NCBI GenBank assembly: GCA_944363005.1
Contig: CALVTV010000116.1
Span: 1-15,343, forward strand
Reading direction: 5' to 3'
Length of the DNA stretch: 15,343 bases
Source of the DNA: an uncultured Clostridia bacterium
Lineage (GTDB): Bacteria > Bacillota > Clostridia > Christensenellales > Aristaeellaceae
Shown here in pieces: positions 1 to 6,979 of the stretch. Position numbers and translations under genes: made by a program. The notes beneath the pieces were generated by a model. The model did no database searches and had not been told where the DNA came from. It was given only the letters and a program-made list of their open reading frames with translations. Positions within the stretch are counted from its first letter, which is position 1; each line of letters starts with the position of its first letter.

Positions 1-7
1 GACATCA

Positions 8-1174
8 GTGCTCATCCGGGGCGGCCTCGTTCACGACGCCGTCCACGAAACCCCGTATACCGCCGACATCCTCTGCGAAAACGGCAAAATCGCCGCCATC
101 GCGCCGTCCATCAGCGCGCCGGAAGGCTGCGAGATCATCGACGCCAGCGGCAAAAACGTCTATCCCGGCTTTGTGGAAGCGCACGGCCATGTCGGTCTGG
201 ACGGTTACGGCATCGGATACGAAGGCAAGGACTACAACGAATACAACGAGCCGGTGACCCCGCAGCTGCGCGCCATCGACGGCATCAAGCCCGGCGATTA
301 CAGCCTGATGGAAGCTGCGGCGGCGGGCGTAACCTGCCTGTGCACCGGCCCCGGCTCTTCCAATGTGCTGGGCGGCACGTTCGCCGCCATCAAGACCTGC
401 GGCCGCCGCGTGGAGGATATGCTGGTCAAGGCCGACGTGGCCATGAAGTGCGCCTTTGGCGAGAATCCCAAGCGCTGCTACCGCGAGAAAGGCATCTCCA
501 CCCGCATGTCCACGGCGGCCAAACTGCGCGAGATGCTCTTCAAGGCCCGCGAATACGACCGCAAGATCCGCGCCGCAGGCGACGACGAGAGCAAGCTGCC
601 CCCGTTTGACATGAAGCTCAACGCGCTGCTGCCCGTCATCCGCGGCGAAATGCCGCTCAAGGCCCATGCCCATCAGGCCGACGACATGTTCACCGCCATC
701 CGCATCGCCAAGGAATTCGGCGTACGCCTGACGCTGGAACACTGCACCGAGGGCCATCTGGTGGCCGACCTGCTGGCCGCCGAGCATCTGCCCATGGCCG
801 TCGGCCCGTCGATGGGCGACGCGAGCAAGTACGAACTGCGCAAAAAGACGTGGAAAACCCCGGCCATCCTCGACGAAGCCGGTTGCCAGGTCTCCATCAT
901 CACCGACGCGCCCGTGACGCCGCTCAAGTACCTGCCGCTGTGCGCGGGCTTCGCCGTGCATGCGGGCATGAACCCCTTCCACGCCCTGCAAGCGATCACC
1001 CTCAATCCCGCGCGCCACATCGGCATCGAGGATCGCGTCGGCTCTCTGGAGGTTGGCAAAGACGCCGACGTCGTGGTGATGGATGGCAGCTGCTTTGAAA
1101 TCAGCTCCACGGTGTGCCACGTGCTCATCGACGGCGTTGCCCAGCCCACGCAGGTGCAATTCTGCGAGGCGTGA
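8..1174 (+). CDS. Imidazolonepropionase-like amidohydrolase
   Basis: A 388-residue metal-dependent hydrolase of the amidohydrolase superfamily (TIM barrel with a small beta-sandwich), most like the imidazolonepropionase/aryldialkylphosphatase-type branch. Visible metal and catalytic residues are the HxH pair H59/H61 (in EAHGHVG), H220 and H222 (KAHAHQ), H245 (LEHCTEGH) and D300 (ITDAPVTP). The C-terminal LNPARHIGIEDRVGSLEVGKDAD segment, part of the outer sandwich, is classic for the superfamily. The substrate cannot be read from sequence; cyclic amides or imides are typical. The GTG at position 8 gives the expected family N-terminus (MLIRGG), but the frame is open to the window edge and no ribosome site is visible, so the start could lie slightly upstream. 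It is cytoplasmic, having no signal peptide. It ends convergently with uppP across a shared terminator. Family is confident, reaction unknown. Confidence 0.9.
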   Translation: MLIRGGLVHDAVHETPYTADILCENGKIAAIAPSISAPEGCEIIDASGKNVYPGFVEAHGHVGLDGYGIGYEGKDYNEYNEPVTPQLRAIDGIKPGDYSLMEAAAAGVTCLCTGPGSSNVLGGTFAAIKTCGRRVEDMLVKADVAMKCAFGENPKRCYREKGISTRMSTAAKLREMLFKAREYDRKIRAAGDDESKLPPFDMKLNALLPVIRGEMPLKAHAHQADDMFTAIRIAKEFGVRLTLEHCTEGHLVADLLAAEHLPMAVGPSMGDASKYELRKKTWKTPAILDEAGCQVSIITDAPVTPLKYLPLCAGFAVHAGMNPFHALQAITLNPARHIGIEDRVGSLEVGKDADVVVMDGSCFEISSTVCHVLIDGVAQPTQVQFCEA

Positions 1175-1250
1175 TGCCGCCTTTCCCTACAAACCCGGCA
1201 CGCCTGGACTGCGCGCCCAAGCCGATGCCCGGCAGGGAAATTGACATGAC

Positions 1251-1292
1251 AAAAAAAGCGAGGCCCGGAACCTTCCGGAGCCTCGTTTTTTG
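1251..1292. terminator. Bidirectional intrinsic terminator between convergent genes
   Basis: Stem CGAGGC (1259-1264) pairs with GCCTCG (1280-1285), and inner CCGGAA (1265-1270) pairs with TTCCGG (1273-1278) with one bulged A at 1279. Seven As precede the stem and six Ts follow it, so a U-tract is present on either strand. It lies between the stops of the amidohydrolase (+) and uppP (-), as expected for a shared terminator. Confidence 0.9.
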
Positions 1293-1312
1293 TAGGTATC
1301 CGCCGCTTGTGC

Positions 1313-2158
1313 TCAGCGGATCAGGAAATACAGCGCCACCAGCGCGCCCAGCGCGATGCGGTACCAGCCAAACGCCGTGAAGCTATGGCGCTTGATGTAG
1401 CCGATGAACGTCTTGATGGCAATAACCGACACCACGAACGCGCTCACGCAGCCGACCGCCAGCACAACGGCCTCCGCCGCCGTGAAGTTCAGGCCAAACT
1501 TGAGCACTTTGAGCAGGCTCGCGCCCGCCATCGTCGGAATGGCCAGGTAAAAGCTGAACTCCGCCGCCGCCGCGCGGGAACAGCCCATGAGCATGCCGCC
1601 CAGAATCGTCGCGCCGGAGCGGCTGGTGCCCGGCACCAGGGAGAGCACCTGGAACATGCCGATGAGCAGCGCCATGCGCATGTCGATCAGCTCGACGCTC
1701 TGCACGCGGGCGCGTCGGAGGCTGGCGTTCTGCCTGCGCTCCACAACGATGAACGCCACGCCATAGAGCACGAGCATCGCCGCGACAACCGGCGCGTTGT
1801 GCAGATGCGCGTCCATCCAGTCGTCAAAGGGAATGCCAACGATCGCGCTGGGCAAAATCGCCACCACGACCTTGACCCACAGCCAGAATGTGTCCATTTT
1901 GAGCAAACCGGCGAGCCCTTCCCCCTGCTCCCTGCGCCGGAACGGCCAGAGCTTGGGGAAATAGAGCACCACCACCGCCAGAATCGCGCCGAGCTGAATG
2001 ACGACGTTGAACATCTCCATGAACGCGTCGCTCACCTGCATGTGAACGAATTCTTCAAGCAGGATCATGTGCCCCGTCGAGCTGACAGGCAGCCACTCCG
2101 TCACGCCTTCCACAATGCCAAAGAGCAACGCCTTCAGCGATTCGATCCACAAATTCAT
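1313..2158 (-). CDS. uppP: Undecaprenyl-diphosphatase UppP (BacA family)
   Basis: This integral membrane enzyme dephosphorylates undecaprenyl pyrophosphate to regenerate the lipid carrier for peptidoglycan and other wall polymers; the family is linked to bacitracin tolerance. The two signature regions are present: EGVTEWLPVSSTGH at residues 17-30 (catalytic E17, E21, H30) and PGTSRSGATI at 176-185 (conserved Arg). About eight hydrophobic segments and a length of 281 residues match the family. I chose the ATG at 2158 because GGGGAGG lies 6 nt upstream; an ATG at 2173 overlaps that ribosome site and would add five non-conserved residues. It starts 36 nt after the DUF2461 stop on the same strand, so the two are probably co-transcribed. 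Nothing is odd in the protein. Confidence 0.96.
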   Translation of the reverse strand: MNLWIESLKALLFGIVEGVTEWLPVSSTGHMILLEEFVHMQVSDAFMEMFNVVIQLGAILAVVVLYFPKLWPFRRREQGEGLAGLLKMDTFWLWVKVVVAILPSAIVGIPFDDWMDAHLHNAPVVAAMLVLYGVAFIVVERRQNASLRRARVQSVELIDMRMALLIGMFQVLSLVPGTSRSGATILGGMLMGCSRAAAAEFSFYLAIPTMAGASLLKVLKFGLNFTAAEAVVLAVGCVSAFVVSVIAIKTFIGYIKRHSFTAFGWYRIALGALVALYFLIR

Positions 2159-2194
2159 ACCGTTCCTCCCCATCGAACGCCTCGCGTCCGTCCT

Positions 2195-2983
2195 TTAAAA
2201 GTCGAATTCCTCCGCGCTGCGCACGGTCAGATGCGCAGGGTGCTCCGGCTGGCGCAGGGCCTCCCGCTGCTGCGCCTCGCGTTCGCGCTGCGCCTCCTGC
2301 TGGGCGTGCTCCGCCTGCGCGCGCATGCGCTGCATGAGCTGTTGAAGCGGGGCCATGGCCGCCAAATCGCGCGCGAGCAAATCGGCCATCTCGTGCGAAG
2401 CCAGGCTTTGCCAGTCCGCCTGCGTGCCCTCGTGCTCAAAGCCGAACCCCTTTTTGACATACAGCGCGCGCAGATCCTGCGGCACGTCCTTGGGCACGGC
2501 AATCTTCTTGTAATCCTCGCCGTACATCGAAAACTGCGGCGTCAGGCCAGCGATTGCCGCGCGCACATCCTCCGGGTCCCGCCGAATATGCAGCCGAAGC
2601 GCATCCATCAGCGGCTTGTCGGTCGCGTAACATCCACAACCCCAGCCCAGCCAATCCGGCCCAAAGCCCCAATACATGCTGAACCCGTCGCTGCGCCGCT
2701 CCCCCGGATAGCGCCAACCCAGCCACGCATGATCGCGAAAGGGCGATTTATCCTTGGAAAAGCGCGTATCACGCCGCAAACGGGACATGGTGCGCCCCGG
2801 CCGGGTATCCAGCCGGGCGTCGATGAGCTGCACCACGGGCGCCATCTCGTCGCAAAGCTCGCGCAGCGGCGCCTTGACGTATGTCTCATAACGTTCCCGG
2901 TTTGCCTCGTAAAACGCTTGATTGTTGTTGAAGCGGATGTCATTCAAAAAGCGGACCGCTTCCTCCGTAAATCCCGTAAACAA
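2195..2983 (-). CDS. DUF2461 family protein (TIGR02453-like)
   Basis: A 262-residue protein of the DUF2461 family, whose biochemical function is not established. Supporting signs are the N-terminal FTGFTEEAVRFL and FNNNQAFYEANR segments, then the conserved block MSRLRRDTRFSKDKSPF around residues 66-82 followed by a Trp/Gly-rich stretch. From about residue 200 the chain becomes rich in Ala, Gln, Glu and Arg (repeated QxEA and REAQQ runs) and is probably a helical or coiled-coil extension, longer than a minimal family member. The start is TTG at 2983, with GGAGG 7 nt upstream on the minus strand. It is the first gene of a probable two-gene transcript with uppP and has its own promoter at 3008-3036. 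No signal peptide is seen, so it is likely cytoplasmic. Confidence 0.85.
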   Translation of the reverse strand: MFTGFTEEAVRFLNDIRFNNNQAFYEANRERYETYVKAPLRELCDEMAPVVQLIDARLDTRPGRTMSRLRRDTRFSKDKSPFRDHAWLGWRYPGERRSDGFSMYWGFGPDWLGWGCGCYATDKPLMDALRLHIRRDPEDVRAAIAGLTPQFSMYGEDYKKIAVPKDVPQDLRALYVKKGFGFEHEGTQADWQSLASHEMADLLARDLAAMAPLQQLMQRMRAQAEHAQQEAQREREAQQREALRQPEHPAHLTVRSAEEFDF

Positions 2984-3007
2984 ATCGTAGCCTCCTATCG
3001 GGTTCCC

Positions 3008-3036
3008 ATTATAACATGTTCCCCCTTCCCCCGCAA
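3008..3036 (-). promoter_or_regulatory. Housekeeping-type promoter for DUF2461-uppP
   Basis: On the minus strand a perfect -10 TATAAT (3008-3013) lies 17 nt downstream of TTGCGG (3031-3036), which keeps the TTG of the -35 consensus. Transcription would begin near 3000, about 17 nt before the TTG start, leaving just room for the GGAGG site. Confidence 0.6.
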
Positions 3037-3050
3037 GCCAAAGCGAAGCA

Positions 3051-3093
3051 CCAAAAAATTGGCGGCTTTCAGCGCGTTTTGCCCTGAAAGCCG
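3051..3093 (-). terminator. Intrinsic terminator of the CARDB surface-protein gene
   Basis: On the minus strand, a perfect 10-bp stem CGGCTTTCAG (3093-3084) with CTGAAAGCCG (3072-3063) encloses an 11-nt loop. A run of six Ts follows four nucleotides after the stem (3058-3053). It lies about 28 nt past the stop at 3121. Confidence 0.88.
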
Positions 3094-3120
3094 CAAGTGT
3101 TTCATTCAGTTATCCGTCGG

Positions 3121-5346
3121 TCATTCGATGAAGTCGTCTTCGGAGTCGTCAAAGTGATCCTCGCCCTCAAAGAGATCGTCGTCCTCCCGCGAGCCGCCGA
3201 AGAGTCCCTTCTTTTTCTTCTTCATCGGCTTGATCTCCGAGCGGGTCTTGCCCTTGGGCGCGCTGTTGGCGCGCTCCTCGCGCCGCTTGATCTCGTCGAT
3301 GGCTGCGCGGTCAATGCGGATCGTCTCGTCGCCCGCCGCGGCGCTCTTCTCCTCCGGCTTTGCCTCGGGTTCTGCCGCGGGTTTCTCTGCCGGTTTCTCC
3401 TCCGGCTTCGCGGGTTCCTCCGCCTGCGCGTTCACGTCGTCCGCCAGGCCGCTGAAAATCCGCGTCTGCGAATCGTCCACCTTGCGCTGCGGCACGAACT
3501 CCGGCCGCTGATCCACGGGCGCCACGCGCAGCGTTTCGTCCGTGCTCACCGGCACGTTTTGCGTGCGGCGGCGGCGTCCGTCCTCTTTCTCCGCCCGGCG
3601 AAGCGCATCGCGCGCAGGCGTAGAGGAGGTTTCCGATTCGGACGTCTGATCCAGCTCAGGCGTCGGCACAATCGGTTCTTCCGCCTTATTCTTGGCCGGC
3701 TTCTGCTCCGGTCTTCTGCGGCGGTTCACACCGCGATGATTGCGCGTATCCGGCGACAGCTCAAGGGTATCGAGCGCTCCGGCAAGGCGCTTCTTGCGGC
3801 GCGCGGACTGCACGGCGCCTACGCCCAGCACACTGGCCAGGCCCACGCCCAACACGCCCAATACGCTGTAGAGCACGACGGGATTGACGCTTTCGGCAAT
3901 CCATTCGCCAATCGTCGGCTTGGGCGTTGCCGTCGGCACGGGCGTCGGCGTCGGCGGAACGGCCGTCGGCGCAGGCGTTGCCGTCGGCGCGGGCGTCGGC
4001 TCGATATACGTGACCTGCAAAACCTCGGAGGAATACGTCTTCTCGTTGCTGTCCGCGTCCTTGCCCGTCACGTCAAAGCGGAACTTACCGGCAATGCTCG
4101 TCTGCAAGTCAAAGACCAGCGTACGGCTCTCGCCGGAAGGCAAAGAAGCGATCTTCGCCACGATCGTTTCCCCCTGCTTGACGGTCAGGTTCGTCGCGTC
4201 GGTCTGGCCCACGTTCTTGACCGTCACCGCGAAGCGAAGCACCGCCGGTTCGCTGTAGATGACGTTGCTTTCCACCTGCGCGGCCACCTCGAGGATGAGC
4301 GCGCGGGAAGCGTCCTGCGTGGCAATCGCCAGATCATTGGAAACGACGGTCACGGCTTCGCCGGAACCATCGGTGCCGCTGACGCTCACGTTGACCGTTG
4401 CCGCCTCGGTAAAGGTGCGGGTAAACGTGTCGGAATAGGAGGCGCCGGGCGCGAGCTCCACGCCGGAGGCCACCACCTGGCCATCCTGCGAGGTCACCGT
4501 CAGGCCGGTGTAAGCGGTATTTCCGCTGTTCTTCATCTCCAGGGTAAACTCAACCGGCACGCCGGGATAGACGTCCTCCGTCTCCTCCGTGGCAATCGTC
4601 ACTTCCAGGCCATCTTCCGCGACGGTGATGGTCTTGCGCGCCAGGTCGGAGATGGTGAGCGTCTTGTCGGAGCCCGCCGCCTGATAGGTGATCTGCGGCT
4701 TGCTGACCAGCTCCGCCGAGCCCATGGTGAACGTATCGGTCACGGTGACCTTCTCCCCCACGGACAGCGACGCGCGCGTAACCTCTTCCTTGGTCACGCC
4801 CTCGTTGGTGATGACGATGTTACGCAGTTCGATGTTGCCGGTGTTGGAGAGCGTATAGCTCAGCGTTACGGTCTGTCCCTCGCGGGCCGCCGCCGGGGAT
4901 ACGCTGTAGGTCGCCGTCAGCTGCGGCGCGGCGGCTTCGGTCTGGATGGTGACCGGAATGGTGCGCGTTGTAGACGTCGGCCCGTTCTCGGTCTGCACCG
5001 TATACTTAATGTAGTACTTGATCTTCCCCGCGTCAATCTGATCCTGCGTCACGTTCCACTTGCCCGTATACGTCACGCTGTTTTCGCTGGTCAGCCCCGT
5101 GTACGTCTCCAGCGGGTTGCCGGCCGGATCGTAGAGGATGATCTCGTCGGTGATATCGGATTCACCGCTGTTATAGATCTTGATGGTGATATTGACTTCC
5201 TGCTCGGAGATCACCGACTGCGGCTCGCTGAGCGAGGACACACGAACGGGATCTGCTTCGGCAGCCGCTGAAGCTGCGCACAAGAGCAGGCACCCAATCA
5301 TGCATGCCACGATGATCAGGCGGATGCCTCTGGCCCGATTGTCCAT
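3121..5346 (-). CDS. Membrane-anchored CARDB/Ig-like surface protein with cytoplasmic tail
   Basis: About 741 residues from the ATG at 5346. Order: signal peptide (1-30, hydrophobic core RLIIVACMIGCLLL, AAAEA cleavage region); about four beta-sandwich repeats near 32-136, 142-245, 247-343 and 350-449 carrying CARDB/DUF11-type hallmarks (YNSGESDIT, LSNTGNIELRN, MKNSGNTAYTGL, VKNVGQTDATNL); a Pro/Thr linker (450-477); one membrane helix (about 489-514); and a roughly 225-residue charged tail. The tail is rich in Lys, Glu, Pro and Ala, holds a Lys run near the end and finishes strongly acidic. The topology puts the repeats outside and the tail inside. The tail holds DETLRV, SQTRIF and DETIRI (603-608, 626-631, 673-678), which resemble phospho-Thr/FHA sites. 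A GTG at 5400 would add 18 residues. The gene stands alone, with its own promoter and terminator. The ligand is unknown. Confidence 0.8.
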   Translation of the reverse strand: MDNRARGIRLIIVACMIGCLLLCAASAAAEADPVRVSSLSEPQSVISEQEVNITIKIYNSGESDITDEIILYDPAGNPLETYTGLTSENSVTYTGKWNVTQDQIDAGKIKYYIKYTVQTENGPTSTTRTIPVTIQTEAAAPQLTATYSVSPAAAREGQTVTLSYTLSNTGNIELRNIVITNEGVTKEEVTRASLSVGEKVTVTDTFTMGSAELVSKPQITYQAAGSDKTLTISDLARKTITVAEDGLEVTIATEETEDVYPGVPVEFTLEMKNSGNTAYTGLTVTSQDGQVVASGVELAPGASYSDTFTRTFTEAATVNVSVSGTDGSGEAVTVVSNDLAIATQDASRALILEVAAQVESNVIYSEPAVLRFAVTVKNVGQTDATNLTVKQGETIVAKIASLPSGESRTLVFDLQTSIAGKFRFDVTGKDADSNEKTYSSEVLQVTYIEPTPAPTATPAPTAVPPTPTPVPTATPKPTIGEWIAESVNPVVLYSVLGVLGVGLASVLGVGAVQSARRKKRLAGALDTLELSPDTRNHRGVNRRRRPEQKPAKNKAEEPIVPTPELDQTSESETSSTPARDALRRAEKEDGRRRRTQNVPVSTDETLRVAPVDQRPEFVPQRKVDDSQTRIFSGLADDVNAQAEEPAKPEEKPAEKPAAEPEAKPEEKSAAAGDETIRIDRAAIDEIKRREERANSAPKGKTRSEIKPMKKKKKGLFGGSREDDDLFEGEDHFDDSEDDFIE
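3913..3999 (-). repeat. Low-complexity Pro/Thr/Ala linker coding repeat
   Basis: An approximately 87-nt degenerate repeat on the minus strand encodes PTPAPTATPAPT-type units just before the membrane helix of the CARDB surface protein. On the plus strand it reads as iterated GTCGGCG/GTTGCCGTCGGC. It is a stalk coding repeat, prone to slippage. Confidence 0.8.
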
Positions 5347-5356
5347 TCTGTTTTCC

Positions 5357-5383
5357 GGGGCCCGGGAAGCGGCCCCTTCCTCC
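5357..5383 (-). promoter_or_regulatory. Distant ribosome site with intervening GC stem-loop
   Basis: The only strong Shine-Dalgarno upstream of the ATG at 5346 is GGAGG at 5379-5383, over 30 nt away. Between them GGGGCC and GGCCCC (5371-5376 and 5357-5362) can form a 6-bp GC stem with an 8-nt loop. Looping it out shortens the spacing to about 12 nt. The alternative is that translation starts at the GTG at 5400. Confidence 0.4.
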
Positions 5384-5444
5384 CTTCTCTGGCAGAACAC
5401 TCCGCCGATCTATGTCGAAAGTGTACACAAACCCACTTTGGTTT

Positions 5445-5473
5445 ATTGTAGACGATTCGCGCGTATCTGTCAA
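5445..5473 (-). promoter_or_regulatory. Strong sigma-A-type promoter of the CARDB surface-protein gene
   Basis: Minus strand: perfect -35 TTGACA (5468-5473), 17-nt spacer, -10 TACAAT (5445-5450). Predicted start is near 5438, giving a leader of about 90 nt. The very 5' end can form the stem AAAGTG/CACTTT (5439-5434 with 5423-5418), next to the palindrome GTGTACAC (5421-5428). Confidence 0.85.
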
Positions 5474-5603
5474 GTCCGCAGGCCAATTGCGCATTTCTCA
5501 TCGAAAGCTGTCCATAAGGGGCGAATTGGACCGCGGATTTGCCTCCTGAATTTGACGATCCAGCGTCCCGTTTTCCTCCCACTTTCTGTATGCAATTTCT
5601 GGC
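5474..5603. other. Intergenic region after spmB, no gene seen
   Basis: About 130 nt between the spmB stop and the surface-protein promoter. I find no convincing reading frame and no strong hairpin with a U-tract, so where spmAB transcription ends is unclear and it may read into the downstream gene. Confidence 0.5.
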
Positions 5604-6107
5604 TCATCTTACAATTGCCGCCGCGGCAAACACACCGGCGGCATACGCGACCAGCGAAACCGGAATCGCATAGCGGGAACGCTCCACTCCCGCAGACCCC
5701 AAATACAGCGAACCGGTAAAGAAAACGGTCTCGCTGGCGCCGCTGATCACGCAGCAAAGGCGCGCCGCCCGGCTGTCCGCGCCGGCCGTTTGCATCACGT
5801 CGTTGACCGTCGCCAGGGCCGCAGAACCCGAAAGCGGACGCAGCAAAATCGTGCCCACGCTCTCGGCCGGCAGCCCGATCCCGGCAAACACCGGCTCGCA
5901 GACGCGCTGCATCTGATCGAGCAATCCCGTCTCGCGCAGCAGGGAAACCGCCGTCAAAACAGCCACCAGATACGGCAGAATTTGAAAAGCGGTCTGCAAT
6001 CCCTCCCTCGCCCCACGTACAAACGCATCGTAGACGTTGATGCGCGCGCGAAGCGCCGAGAGGATGGCCATAAGAAGCAGGGCCGGCAAAAGCAGCGATT
6101 CATTCAT
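5604..6107 (-). CDS. spmB: Spore maturation protein B
   Basis: A 167-residue integral membrane protein with the nucleoside-recognition (Gate) fold. With SpmA it is known in Bacillus and Clostridium to be needed for proper spore-core dehydration and heat resistance. Visible signatures are the helix-rich N-terminus, the segment FVRGAREGLQTAFQILPYLVAV (residues 29-50), LLRPLSGSAALA (88-99), and ISGASETVFFTGSLYLGSAGV (121-141), the usual SG-[AS]-[ST]-[DE]-T motif. The ATG at 6107 overlaps the spmA stop as ATGA, with AAGGAGAGG 3 nt upstream, so translation is probably coupled. It is slightly shorter than typical SpmB (about 175 residues). A longer upstream open frame is only a shadow of spmA. Confidence 0.93.
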   Translation of the reverse strand: MNESLLLPALLLMAILSALRARINVYDAFVRGAREGLQTAFQILPYLVAVLTAVSLLRETGLLDQMQRVCEPVFAGIGLPAESVGTILLRPLSGSAALATVNDVMQTAGADSRAARLCCVISGASETVFFTGSLYLGSAGVERSRYAIPVSLVAYAAGVFAAAAIVR

Positions 6108-6682
6108 CGTCCTCTCCTTCCCGAGCACAGCCTGCAAAGCAGCACCCCGCACCCCGTCGCCACCGCTGTCGCCACGAGCGTCGGCCAGACGATATCCGCC
6201 GGGTTTGCCGCGCCGGCCTGCGCGCGTAGCGCAATCATGGTGGTCGGCAAAAGCTGTACACTGGTCGTGTTGAGCACCAAAAAGAGCAGCATGGCGTCGC
6301 TGGCCCGCCCCTTCTCCCGCTGGCATTGCGCCATCGTGCGCATGGCCTTCAGTCCGGCGGGCGTCGCCGCATTGCCCATGCCCAGCATGTCGGCGGAAAG
6401 ATTGAGGCAGATGTCCGTCAGCGCGGCTTCCTCGCCCAATTCAAACCGGAACAGCCGGGACAGCGGCCGCCTGAGCGCCGCGGCCAACCCGGACGCCAGA
6501 CCGCTTTCCCGAATGAGCCCCATCATCCCGCCAAAAAAAGCATACGCCCCCGCCAAAGACAGGCACAGCTCGACCGCCTGCGTTCCGCCCGCAATCAGCG
6601 CCTGCTGCGCCTCCTGCGCCTGACCCGTCGCCGCCGCGTGAAGCACGCCCACCAGCAACAGCACACAAAACACTCCGTTCAT
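6104..6682 (-). CDS. spmA: Spore maturation protein A
   Basis: A membrane protein of about 192 residues with the nucleoside-recognition (Gate) fold, partner of SpmB in spore-core dehydration. The most diagnostic stretch is ICLNLSADMLGMGNAATPAG at residues 91-110, preceded by FFGGMMGLIRESGLA and followed by LFLVLNTTSVQLLPTTMIALR. Its stop overlaps the spmB ATG. The start is uncertain: GTG at 6691, ATG at 6688 and ATG at 6682 are all in frame. I prefer 6682 because GGTGAT, which matches the 3' part of an extended Shine-Dalgarno, lies 4 nt upstream. The N-terminal hydrophobic helix is present in every case. No housekeeping promoter is evident; a sigma-E-like element lies at 6813-6840. Confidence 0.93.
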   Translation of the reverse strand: MNGVFCVLLLVGVLHAAATGQAQEAQQALIAGGTQAVELCLSLAGAYAFFGGMMGLIRESGLASGLAAALRRPLSRLFRFELGEEAALTDICLNLSADMLGMGNAATPAGLKAMRTMAQCQREKGRASDAMLLFLVLNTTSVQLLPTTMIALRAQAGAANPADIVWPTLVATAVATGCGVLLCRLCSGRRGR

Positions 6683-6812
6683 CCCCATCACCCGGGCAAG
6701 CCTATGAGCCCAGGCCGCAAATCAGAATCCCCGCGCAAGGATCGCGTTTTTTCTTTTTGCTGTCTGTTTTTTCCATTTCCACACATTCTGTGTTTTGCGT
6801 CAATTCGACCAA

Positions 6813-6840
6813 ATAAAATGAAATTCGTCATGCAATATTC
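6813..6840 (-). promoter_or_regulatory. Possible sigma-E (sporulation) promoter for spmAB
   Basis: Minus strand: GAATATT (6840-6834) fits the KMATATT -35 consensus of sigma-E. After 13 nt comes CATTTTAT (6820-6813), which keeps five of eight positions of the CATACAHT -10. The spacing is one shorter than usual. spmAB is sigma-E dependent in Bacillus subtilis, so the position makes sense, but the -10 match is modest. Confidence 0.35.
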
Positions 6841-6850
6841 TTGCAACCCC

Positions 6851-6879
6851 TTGACAACTCACCCCTATTCGCATACAAT
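6851..6879 (+). promoter_or_regulatory. Strong sigma-A-type promoter of the sugar ABC transporter operon
   Basis: Perfect -35 TTGACA (6851-6856), 17-nt spacer and -10 TACAAT (6874-6879). Predicted start is near 6886, leaving a leader of about 94 nt before the binding-protein gene. The two hexamers and spacing are the same as in the promoter at 5445-5473. Confidence 0.88.
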
Positions 6880-6929
6880 ATTTACAAGGATAGGCCGTGT
6901 TTTTTGGTTCAACATGTGTTTTCGGCAGG

Positions 6930-6945
6930 AACGCGTAAGCGTTAC
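6930..6945 (+). promoter_or_regulatory. Candidate operator (LacI-family-like inverted repeat)
   Basis: Two overlapping dyads, AACGC-GTAA-GCGTT (6930-6943) and GTAA-GCG-TTAC (6935-6945), lie about 45-60 nt downstream of the predicted transcription start. CpG-centred dyads of this kind are typical of LacI-family sugar regulators, which would suit the operon. No regulator gene is in the window, so the assignment is inference. Confidence 0.4.
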
Positions 6946-6979
6946 CATAGTACGTTTATCTCACCAAGGAAAGGAAGGC

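Larger units (their letters stand above)
6692..6979. other. Divergent intergenic region between spmA and the transporter operon
   Basis: About 290 nt with no coding sequence that I can support. It is AT-rich relative to its surroundings (T-tracts around 6747-6780) and holds the candidate sigma-E promoter facing left, the strong TTGACA/TACAAT promoter facing right, and a candidate operator in the rightward leader. Confidence 0.7.

Noticed and set aside
1241..1246. TTGACA as a -35 element
   Set aside because: No -10 at the right distance and it sits directly before the bidirectional terminator.
1307..3157. A 616-codon plus-strand open frame over uppP and DUF2461
   Set aside because: Antisense to two recognised genes and rich in His, Arg and Gln, as expected of a shadow.
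3913..3999. Iterated GTCGGCG-type sequence as a possible CRISPR or tandem DNA element
   Set aside because: The unit is short and irregular, has no spacers, and simply encodes the Pro/Thr/Ala stalk of the surface protein.
3097..5271. A 724-codon plus-strand open frame opposite the surface protein
   Set aside because: Arg/Leu/His-rich nonsense composition, no ribosome site and no motif; it is the shadow of the CARDB gene.
6108..6326. Longer N-terminus for SpmB
   Set aside because: It overlaps the spmA coding region in another frame and is not membrane-like; the ATGA coupling and ribosome site fix the start at 6107.
6326..6979. Upstream extension of the binding-protein frame by over 200 residues
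   Set aside because: It runs antisense through spmA and across the operon promoter; the signal peptide and ribosome site place the start at 6980 or 6989.
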